Below, in pieces: positions 1 to 4,482 of a stretch of 34,558 bases of DNA. Both the position numbers and the translations under genes were made by a program. The notes beneath the pieces were generated by a model. It was not told the origin of the DNA and did not search any database. It was given only the letters and a program-made list of their open reading frames with translations. The DNA is from a virus. The DNA lies in the IMG/VR virus record IMGVR_UViG_3300046169_000011, positions 1 to 34,558 of that record; one strand, given 5' to 3'. Every line of letters begins with the position of its first letter. The first letter of the stretch is position 1.

Positions 1-135
1 ACTACATAAGATTACACACGTACACGCGCCCCCCGCCCCCGCGGAAATAGTGGGATTGACATTTGCAAGCCTCGGGAATCCATAGGCAAACAAGCGGGCA
101 GGTACGCCTACGGGCAAGCGTGTGTATACGTGCGG
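1..135. repeat. Terminal redundancy, left copy (circular closure)
   Basis: These bases recur at the right end (34423-34558). The copies are identical except for a C homopolymer near position 28, six C here and seven in the right copy. The simplest reading is assembly overlap of a circular or terminally redundant phage genome of about 34,422 bp. A true short direct terminal repeat, as in T7, would look the same and cannot be excluded from sequence alone. Confidence 0.9.
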
Positions 136-230
136 GTACACACAGGCGTACACAGGCACACATACGCACACGATACGCACACACAGGCACACCTACGCGC
201 CTTACGCGCACAGACGCGCACACAGGCATT
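60..230. repeat. GC-rich CA/CG low-complexity repeat tract
   Basis: The tract consists of short irregular repeats. ACACAGGC occurs four times (140-147, 150-157, 181-188, 220-227), interspersed with ACGCRCAC units and long alternating purine-pyrimidine stretches. It also has an inverted repeat, GTGTGTA at 120-126 against TACACAC at 137-143. It is much more GC-rich than the AT-rich intergenic DNA on both sides. The open frames across it in several directions are products of the repeat and lack plausible start sites, so I do not call them genes. Its position between the two divergent promoters suggests a role in replication origin, packaging or transcription control; this is inference. Confidence 0.7.
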
Positions 231-285
231 GCAAAAAACTTTTACGGCTCAATCCCTTGCTATCACTGGGATACAGCGGTTTATG

Positions 286-346
286 CAAAAAAATATGAAA
301 AAAAATTCAAAAAGTTGTTGACAGTGGTTTGATGGGTCAGTATAGT
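286..346 (+). promoter_or_regulatory. Strong sigma70 promoter with UP-element-like A tracts
   Basis: TTGACA at 318-323 and TATAGT at 341-346 are separated by exactly 17 bases, near-consensus for host sigma70 RNA polymerase. Directly upstream (287-313) lie three phased A tracts that resemble a UP element contacting the RNA polymerase alpha subunit, so a strong promoter is expected. The predicted start is near 353, at the beginning of a structured leader. It is likely the main early rightward promoter. Confidence 0.8.
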
Positions 347-352
347 GGCAAC

Positions 353-703
353 CAATCGCTAGGAACAACGGCTGATTTGGGAGAAATACTTAGTGTCTAC
401 ACCGCGCCATAGGAGTGGTAGTTAGATAGACACCGAAAATCTACCGCCTAGCGACCTCGGATATAGCGTCAGGGTTTCGACCTGTAGAGATTTATTCTGT
501 ATGCCTATGGCTTAGAATACATCGAAGACATACTAGCCGAGCGAATAACCAAACGGGTTAATATGGGTTATCTGCTTGCGGTGATGGTGCTTCGGCACTG
601 GTGTTAAACAACGGCTACCAACCACTCAACATATCGACTTGTAAGGTTGTTCACCATAGGCAATCGCTGGTTGTTTATGGTGAATAACTTTAATGGTGAT
701 TTT
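353..703 (+). ncRNA. Candidate structured leader RNA or small RNA (about 350 nt)
   Basis: No reading frame stays open over this stretch, yet it is full of complementary segments. An 8-bp perfect long-range stem pairs 356-363 with 447-454 and encloses GTGTCT 393-398 / AGACAC 428-433. Other stems are CTCGG 456-460 / CCGAG 537-541, CAGG 470-473 / CCTG 481-484, TATTCT 493-498 / AGAATA 514-519 capped by GCC/GGC, ATAACC 545-550 / GGTTAT 566-571, and GTGC 587-590 / GCAC 595-598 closed by a UUCG tetraloop. Last comes a 13-bp stem with one G-U pair (646-658 / 676-688) just before the ribosome-binding site of the next gene. It lies directly downstream of the strong promoter. I do not recognise a known RNA family. 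It could be a regulatory 5' leader or an independent small RNA. Confidence 0.5.
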
Positions 704-1118
704 ATGAAACATTACAAACATAGCTATACAGAATTGGCTAAGATTGGTCGCAGGTACTACGGTGACTCTAATTTCTGCTCAGTGTTAGCGGTTGCGGTTG
801 TCGCAGATATTTCATACGGCAAGGCGTTTCCACGCTTACAAACGCGAGGGCAGACGTACTCGCACAGGTACTCGACAAATGATGCAACATCAGGTCTTAA
901 ATCAGTTTAAACTTGAAATCAGAACGCGATTACGACAAGACAGGCTATTTACTCAGGCAAGACACTAAACAACGTCTTAACGGCTTGCAAGCGTTGGTCT
1001 GGTAGATATCTGGTATACGTTCGAGGTCATGTGCTTGGCAGTGCGCGATGGTATATGCGAGGACTGGACTGCTGAGGGTTCAAGACGTAGAGTGATTGCA
1101 ATATACAAGGTGAGTTAA
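704..1118 (+). pseudogene. C39-like phage protein, reading frame broken three times
   Basis: ATG 704 follows a GGTGA ribosome-binding site. No single frame spans the gene, but joining frames gives a coherent protein of about 137 residues. Frame 1 encodes an N-terminal part with FCSVLAVAVVADISYGKAF; a +1 shift near 848 leads into GRRTRTGTRQMMQHQVL; a shift the other way between 917 and 960 leads into GRYLVYVRGHVL; a +1 shift at 1037 leads into AVRDGICEDW and RVIAIYKVS, ending TAA 1116-1118. This Cys, His, DW pattern matches small phage proteins with a papain/C39-like layout as I remember them, with putative catalytic Cys (776-778) and His (1028-1030). Function is unknown. The gene is either decayed or carries several sequencing indels. 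It is followed directly by a terminator. Confidence 0.5.
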
Positions 1119-1126
1119 TATATCAA

Positions 1127-1152
1127 GCCCCTTGAGGTGAGGGGGTTTTATT
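1127..1152 (+). terminator. Rho-independent terminator after the leader/704 unit
   Basis: CCCCT (1128-1132) pairs with AGGGG (1140-1144) around a 7-nt loop and is followed by TTTTATTA. It closes a transcription unit that begins at the 318-346 promoter, giving an RNA of about 800 nt. Read-through would be needed to reach the following small genes unless they have their own promoter. Confidence 0.7.
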
Positions 1153-1182
1153 ATACTAATTTAACTTTATGAGGTGATAAAA

Positions 1183-1554
1183 ATGTTTGAGATTAAATTT
1201 GATACTATGAAGCTGATTCTTGAGGAGGATATTAAAACAGAGACAGCTAAATTAGCCCTTGAAATGGATTACTTAGTAACTGGCGATATTCAGACCTTTA
1301 AGGAAGCCAAAGAGCAACACCAGATTTTGAAAGGCATTAAGCTTTTTTACGATAAAACTTTTACTGCGATGGATAAACACCATCTTGAATCGTTGGTATA
1401 TGACCACCCAGACTACAAACCACTGGCTAAGAAATACAGCGAAATCTGGAATCAACTTTTTGAAATGTCAGACGACTACTTTAACGAGTGGAATGAGTTG
1501 CAGTATAGATACAACTACAACGAAGAAGAGATGCTTGGATTTGTCATAGGTTAA
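1183..1554 (+). CDS. Hypothetical early protein, tandem paralogue 1 (C-terminus cut by TAA)
   Basis: This is a 123-residue charged protein of unknown function. I start at ATG 1183 because GAGGTGA (1171-1177) lies at ribosome-binding distance; the in-frame GTG 1174 overlaps that motif. Its last residues, MLGFVIG, match those of the next gene, where the sequence continues YNEAINNLE. Here the Tyr codon TAC is TAA, and the same frame continues NEAINNLE to a TAG at 1606-1608. The gene is therefore shortened by about 18 residues through a nonsense change, a sequence error, or a readthrough stop. The upstream ribosome-binding region also resembles that of the next gene, so the duplication includes the leader. 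Probably an early host-interaction protein (inference from position). Confidence 0.75.
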   Translation: MFEIKFDTMKLILEEDIKTETAKLALEMDYLVTGDIQTFKEAKEQHQILKGIKLFYDKTFTAMDKHHLESLVYDHPDYKPLAKKYSEIWNQLFEMSDDYFNEWNELQYRYNYNEEEMLGFVIG

Positions 1555-1617
1555 AATGAAGCTATCAATAACCTTGAATACTCTAAACAAGTTAAAAAGG
1601 TAGCATAGTTAATTTAT

Positions 1618-1645
1618 CGCGCCTATTGGCTAACAGTAGGCGTTA
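1618..1645 (+). terminator. Stem-loop between the two paralogues
   Basis: CGCCTA (1620-1625) pairs with TAGGCG (1637-1642), extended by a G-U pair, with an 11-nt loop and followed by TTATTAAATT. The U tract is weak, so it may be an attenuator or RNA-processing hairpin rather than a full terminator. Confidence 0.45.
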
Positions 1646-1676
1646 TTAAATTAATTAAACTTTTATAGGTGATAAC

Positions 1677-2036
1677 ATGAAAACAGACTACGAAATTGAA
1701 AAAGAAAACTTTGAAAAGCAAAGAGACCTTGAGTTAAAACAGGGCAGGGAAAAAATGACATTCTCCCTACGGGGCAACAATCGAGACTTCTACGCGTGGC
1801 AGTGTGTCAAGTTTGAAAATAGCCTAGCGCACTACGGCTTTGACCATGTAGCAACGAGGGAGCGTATACTTGAAGAAGGTTTAGTCTTCAATAAGCACAG
1901 TATCACGCTTGGGCATCAGTACGGTTATGACCTCAAGAACTTCAACAGTAAGGAGGAGATGCTTGGGTTTGTCATAGGCTACAACGAAGCCATCAACAAC
2001 CTTGAGCATGACAACCGAATCAAAAGCGCACAATAG
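1677..2036 (+). CDS. Hypothetical early protein, tandem paralogue 2
   Basis: This 119-residue protein has a charged, Lys/Glu-rich N-terminus (residues 1-25) that looks helical. The C-terminal segment MLGFVIGYNEAINNLE is shared with the gene just upstream, whose copy is interrupted by TAA. ATG 1677 has an AGGTGA site 5-6 bases upstream. No catalytic motif or membrane segment is visible and I do not recognise the family. It is likely an early gene of unknown function; the intact C-terminus makes it the reference copy of the pair. Confidence 0.75.
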   Translation: MKTDYEIEKENFEKQRDLELKQGREKMTFSLRGNNRDFYAWQCVKFENSLAHYGFDHVATRERILEEGLVFNKHSITLGHQYGYDLKNFNSKEEMLGFVIGYNEAINNLEHDNRIKSAQ

Positions 2037-2052
2037 GTAGTAAGCACCACAG

Positions 2053-2091
2053 AACGCCCTGTGTTCCCTTGTAGGGCGTTTTCTAGTGTTT
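2053..2091 (+). terminator. Rho-independent terminator after paralogue 2
   Basis: AACGCCCT (2053-2060) pairs perfectly with AGGGCGTT (2073-2080) around a 12-nt loop, followed by TTCTAGTGTTTATT. The run of T is interrupted but the 8-bp GC-rich stem is convincing. Confidence 0.7.
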
Positions 2092-2222
2092 ATTAGTAGG
2101 TATGTATAGGTTAGCCGTAAAATGGCTTAAAACGGCTTAGAATTAATTTAAAATAAAATGGAATAAAATTCCGTTTCAATTGTTTACTAGGGTACAATCA
2201 ATAAATTAATGGTGAATAAACA
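2092..2222 (+). promoter_or_regulatory. AT-rich intergenic region with hairpin and weak promoter
   Basis: The interval between the terminator and the next small gene holds an inverted repeat, GGAAT-AAA-ATTCC at 2160-2172, extendable with flanking A/T pairs and one G-U. A TACAAT hexamer lies near 2195 but no good -35 box stands 17 bases upstream. A promoter for the next gene cluster is expected here because a terminator precedes it, but the sequence support is weak. Confidence 0.3.
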
Positions 2223-2459
2223 GTGAATATTAAAACAGTGCAAAAGTGGTTGGGTAAACGTAGACTGGATAAAGTAGAGAATATATTTGTCTCCGAGTGG
2301 ATTGATGGCATAGGGATTGAGATATTCCTTAAAGAGGGTTATATAGTCGGGAGCGGTCATAACAACACTGTCATTGATTACGTCAAGCAGGACTATGATA
2401 CTTGGCAGGATATTAAAAGTAATATATTATATGAATTTAACTTGATAGAAGAGGTGTAA
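2223..2459 (+). CDS. Small hypothetical early protein (78 aa)
   Basis: The predicted start is GTG 2223. The nearby ATG 2210 is out of frame and stops after five codons, and its GGTGA neighbourhood can serve as ribosome-binding site for the GTG. The product has a basic N-terminus (VQKWLGKRRLDK) followed by an acidic half. No known motif is visible. It opens a run of small closely packed genes whose ends overlap, consistent with one polycistronic message. Confidence 0.6.
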   Translation: MNIKTVQKWLGKRRLDKVENIFVSEWIDGIGIEIFLKEGYIVGSGHNNTVIDYVKQDYDTWQDIKSNILYEFNLIEEV

Positions 2460-2460
2460 C

Positions 2461-2610
2461 ATGAATTATTCAGCGGAAAGATATTTAGCACTAAAACAGT
2501 TTGAACGGGAGCAACAACGCGATAAGATACGCGCGCTATTGTGGAATGTATCCGTTGGCGGGTTGTATGCTATGGTAGTGATTCAAGTATTTACAGGGGT
2601 TATATCATGA
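2461..2610 (+). CDS. Small membrane protein (49 aa)
   Basis: ATG 2461 is preceded by GAGGTGTAAC, a good ribosome-binding site overlapping the end of the previous gene. The N-terminal half is charged (residues 1-25, rich in Glu, Arg, Gln) and the C-terminal half is one hydrophobic segment, about residues 26-48 (LLWNVSVGGLYAMVVIQVF). It overlaps the next gene by ATGA. It is probably a single-pass inner-membrane peptide; function unknown. Confidence 0.6.
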   Translation: MNYSAERYLALKQFEREQQRDKIRALLWNVSVGGLYAMVVIQVFTGVIS

Positions 2611-2783
2611 AATATAAAGTAGGTTTCCATTACGTAGAAAATGCCACTATAGAAGTAGAGGCAAATAGTAAAGAGGAGGCGCAACTGTTGGTGCTAGATA
2701 TGCTAGATGATGAGGGCGTGCCTGATGATGCTGACCCGATACAGCGCGAGTGGTCGGTGGATATAATAGAGGAGGTGCTATAA
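2607..2783 (+). CDS. Small acidic hypothetical protein (58 aa)
   Basis: I chose ATG 2607 because it overlaps the upstream stop as ATGA, typical of translational coupling, although the frame is open further upstream. The product is strongly acidic with the segment DMLDDEGVPDDADP. The beta-strand-like N-terminus and EANSKEEAQ segment recall small phage proteins that carry a YxV..EVEA(N/D)S.EEA pattern, but I cannot assign a function. Acidic early proteins in phages sometimes mimic DNA; that is speculation here. Confidence 0.6.
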   Translation: MKYKVGFHYVENATIEVEANSKEEAQLLVLDMLDDEGVPDDADPIQREWSVDIIEEVL

Positions 2784-2923
2784 TGTTATATACAATATGG
2801 GTTGGTGGTGTAGAGGTAACAGCGCACCTAACGAATAGAGAGGAAGCCTATAGGATAGCTAGTAACTGGCGGAATGACGGCTATACTGACGTAATAGTAG
2901 AGAGGTATAAGCCCTATGCATAA
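2783..2923 (+). CDS. Small hypothetical protein (46 aa)
   Basis: The ATG at 2783 shares a base with the preceding TAA and sits behind GGAGGTG, an excellent ribosome-binding site. The peptide starts MLYTIWVGGVEV and contains LTNREEAYRIASNW, a beta-strand then helix layout similar to its upstream neighbour. No function is recognised. It overlaps the next gene by eight bases. Confidence 0.6.
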   Translation: MLYTIWVGGVEVTAHLTNREEAYRIASNWRNDGYTDVIVERYKPYA

Positions 2924-3083
2924 CGTTCTTAGATTGTGGCGTATATGGGCTAAGGCACTTGGTGAGAAGTCAGGTGCTAGTGACCGCGAGGCTGATTACA
3001 TTGCCATTGTGCGTAGTGTAATTGTAGGGTTGAATTTTATTACCTGTTTGTTTATAATTGCAGGTGTCATTCATAATTGGTAA
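2916..3083 (+). CDS. Small membrane protein (55 aa)
   Basis: ATG 2916 lies inside the end of the previous gene. The first 25 residues are basic and helical (RLWRIWAKALGEKSG), followed by one hydrophobic segment, about residues 31-53 (VRSVIVGLNFITCLFIIAGV), with a short tail. It is likely a single-pass membrane protein. Similar short proteins accompany early genes in other short-tailed phages as far as I remember; role unknown. The opposite strand also has an open frame here, but it lacks a gene context. Confidence 0.6.
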   Translation: MHNVLRLWRIWAKALGEKSGASDREADYIAIVRSVIVGLNFITCLFIIAGVIHNW

Positions 3084-3098
3084 AGAGAGGCTAAGACA

Positions 3099-3317
3099 AT
3101 GAGTAAAGACTATCAGGAACAAGCGCATCTTGAAGATGTAGCAGACAAACAGTACAATATGCAACAGTACTGGCAAGAGTTAACAGACTATGAGCGCGGA
3201 GAGTATGACGCGTTAAATGGATACAACTGTGACCCCGAAGAAAGCGACCAGTACAAACAAGGTTTCGCTCAGGGTTACGAATACGCACAACAAATGGGAG
3301 CAAATAGTAATGAGTAG
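3099..3317 (+). CDS. Hypothetical acidic protein with Tyr/Gly repeats (72 aa)
   Basis: ATG 3099 follows GAGAGG. The C-terminal half, with GEYDALNG, YKQGFAQGY and EYAQQ, has the spaced Gly/Tyr pattern seen in small RMF-like and related phage proteins (G-x-A-x-x-G...G-x-x-x-G-Y-x-x-A). A ribosome-modulation-factor relationship is only suggested by pattern and is weak. It overlaps the next gene by eight bases. Confidence 0.65.
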   Translation: MSKDYQEQAHLEDVADKQYNMQQYWQELTDYERGEYDALNGYNCDPEESDQYKQGFAQGYEYAQQMGANSNE

Positions 3318-3546
3318 ATATGATGATTGTGGGAGTTACGATTACAGTGATTACTGTGAGGGCAAGGGGTACTACGAGAGTTACGTAGAGAAACCTTTTG
3401 ACGAAGACGAGGCATCACTAAGACGAATTGAAGCAAGAGAGGAGGCAGAGAGAGAAGCAAAGCTATACCCGCCAATAGGCAAGCATGAGATGCAGAAAAT
3501 AATACAGGAAGTTAAAACAAGACTAGGAGCAAAAAGTAATGATTAA
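3310..3546 (+). CDS. Hypothetical Tyr/Asp-rich protein (78 aa)
   Basis: I start at ATG 3310, which overlaps the end of the preceding gene; the frame is open further upstream but runs inside that gene. The N-terminus is rich in Asp, Tyr, Ser and Gly (residues 1-30), followed by a charged helix rich in Arg and Glu (ASLRRIEAREEAEREAK). The layout suggests a disordered head and a helical tail. No known domain. Start and stop overlaps on both sides suggest coupled translation. Confidence 0.6.
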   Translation: MSRYDDCGSYDYSDYCEGKGYYESYVEKPFDEDEASLRRIEAREEAEREAKLYPPIGKHEMQKIIQEVKTRLGAKSND

Positions 3547-3751
3547 TGCAAGTATATTTAACAAACTATTAACAGTGGAACTAAGGAATGGCGTAGGTAT
3601 AGACTTGGAGTTTGTAGACTCAAGACCAGTATGGACTTACAACCACTTAACGGAGGAACACAGCACGATGCCCTTTGAGGGTGTCGTAGTGTTACTGCCA
3701 TTCCTAGTGATAACCTATGGAAGACCATACAAGGAAATTGAAGATGAGTAG
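3539..3751 (+). CDS. Hypothetical protein (70 aa)
   Basis: ATG 3539 overlaps the previous stop region. The product is mostly beta-like, with a hydrophobic patch, FEGVVVLLPFLVITYG, near residues 46-61 that could be a buried core or a short membrane contact. No recognised motif. It belongs to the same overlapping small-gene string. Confidence 0.55.
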   Translation: MINASIFNKLLTVELRNGVGIDLEFVDSRPVWTYNHLTEEHSTMPFEGVVVLLPFLVITYGRPYKEIEDE

Positions 3752-3920
3752 ATGCAAAGCCTGTGACGTTATACTGACCGAGGCTGAACTTAGGAAGCGT
3801 GATAGAGTGACAGACGAACACCTAGATTTATGTGCAGTTTGTCATTCAGCTTCAGACGAAGCGATAGAAGAGAACTGGGCAACAGCAGAGGAGAGAGAAA
3901 TAATTAGGAGTAATAATTAG
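3744..3920 (+). CDS. Small zinc-finger protein (58 aa)
   Basis: ATG 3744 lies within the end of the preceding gene. The protein has two CxxC pairs, CKAC at residues 4-7 and CAVC at about 30-33, spaced as in a single zinc-binding finger, followed by an acidic C-terminal helix (DEAIEENWATAEEREI). It probably binds zinc and may act as a small regulator or adaptor. This is the last gene before the replication promoter. Confidence 0.65.
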   Translation: MSRCKACDVILTEAELRKRDRVTDEHLDLCAVCHSASDEAIEENWATAEEREIIRSNN

Positions 3921-3926
3921 CTTATG

Positions 3927-3964
3927 GGTAATGGGGGACGTTTCTCTAGTATTCCTACATTACC
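3927..3964 (+). other. Inverted repeat at the end of the early gene string
   Basis: GGTAATG (3927-3933) pairs perfectly with CATTACC (3958-3964), with possible inner pairing of GGGGA with TTCC. No T tract follows, so this is not a classical terminator. It may be an operator or an RNA-processing hairpin between the early string and the replication promoter. Confidence 0.4.
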
Positions 3965-3994
3965 AGTACCTAATTCAAATTGACTATATAGGAG

Positions 3995-4023
3995 TTGCAA
4001 TCGGTAAACAAACATGATATACT
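3995..4023 (+). promoter_or_regulatory. Sigma70 promoter for the replication module
   Basis: TTGCAA (3995-4000) and TATACT (4018-4023) are separated by 17 bases. The predicted start near 4030 gives an AT-rich leader of about 85 nt before the SSB gene. The leader contains the palindrome AAGTATACTT (4067-4076) and the motif ATACTTAAGTAATCTT (4071-4086), which recur upstream of the packaging genes. Confidence 0.7.
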
Positions 4024-4064
4024 ATACATATGTACTTTAGTTTATAACCTTTAAAGATATATTC

Positions 4065-4086
4065 TAAAGTATACTTAAGTAATCTT
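4065..4086 (+). promoter_or_regulatory. Operator-like palindrome AAGTATACTT plus ATACTTAAGTAATCTT
   Basis: The palindrome AAGTATACTT (4067-4076) sits inside the leader of the SSB gene. The overlapping 16-base stretch ATACTTAAGTAATCTT differs by one base from a stretch in the - strand leader of the small terminase gene (34163-34148). Recurrence in two leaders driving different modules suggests a shared regulator site or leader function; the binding protein is unknown. Confidence 0.5.
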
Positions 4087-4113
4087 TAATTAATAACACA
4101 AAGGTAAATTACT

Positions 4114-4482
4114 ATGGCAGTACTAGAAGGTAACGTAGCGTTCGCAAACCTTGACGAACACGAAGAATATCAGGGTCAATCAACTGGTAAGTATTCACTG
4201 GTCTTATCCTTAGAACCAGAAGATGCAGATAAACTAGCCAGTAAGGGTGTCAAACTCCGAGAGTACGAAGGTACAGCACAACGTAAGTTTAGTACCAAGT
4301 ACGAAGTACCGATGTTTGATGCAGATGGTAAGGACTTTGTAGGTCGCTTGACCAGAGGCTCTAAGGTACGAGTCAAGTACGCAGAGGGTAAACCTCACCC
4401 AGTACACGGCACGTCAACGTATCTATCAGCCATCAAGGTGATTGAACTCGCAGAAGCTACCGAAGGAGGTGGTGACTTCTAA
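4114..4482 (+). CDS. Single-stranded DNA-binding protein (T7 gp2.5-like)
   Basis: The 122-residue protein begins the replication module and overlaps the primase-helicase start (TAATG). It has beta-rich spacing typical of an OB fold (residues 1-110) and ends in a short acidic, Gly-rich tail finishing in Phe (TEGGGDF). Such a tail is the hallmark by which phage SSBs contact polymerase and helicase. It likely coats ssDNA at the fork. It is much shorter than T7 gp2.5 (232 aa). ATG 4114 follows AAAGG at a loose distance. Identity rests on size, tail and position, so a related ssDNA-binding family is possible. Confidence 0.7.
   Translation: MAVLEGNVAFANLDEHEEYQGQSTGKYSLVLSLEPEDADKLASKGVKLREYEGTAQRKFSTKYEVPMFDADGKDFVGRLTRGSKVRVKYAEGKPHPVHGTSTYLSAIKVIELAEATEGGGDF

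Noticed and set aside
140-227. Possible CRISPR array from repeated ACACAGGC
   Set aside because: Units are only 8 bases, spacing is irregular (2 to 32 bases) and no cas genes are present.
261-273. TATC-N5-GATA inverted repeat as a repressor operator
   Set aside because: Arms are only four bases, occur once, and no repressor gene is visible.
2-332. Several open frames across the CA/CG repeat tract on both strands
   Set aside because: They are by-products of a GC-rich low-complexity repeat, overlap one another on both strands, lack ribosome-binding sites and encode Arg/His/Cys-rich nonsense.
474-487. tRNA T-loop-like GTTTCGA hairpin
   Set aside because: Loop and stem do not follow the T-arm consensus and no acceptor or anticodon arm can be built.
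353-1152. Known large RNA (GOLLD or ROOL), tmRNA or intron
   Set aside because: Size fits GOLLD/ROOL, but I cannot match conserved motifs by eye, no tRNA is nearby, and the 3' half reads as a frame-broken protein. No tmRNA ends, T-loop or intron core motifs were seen.
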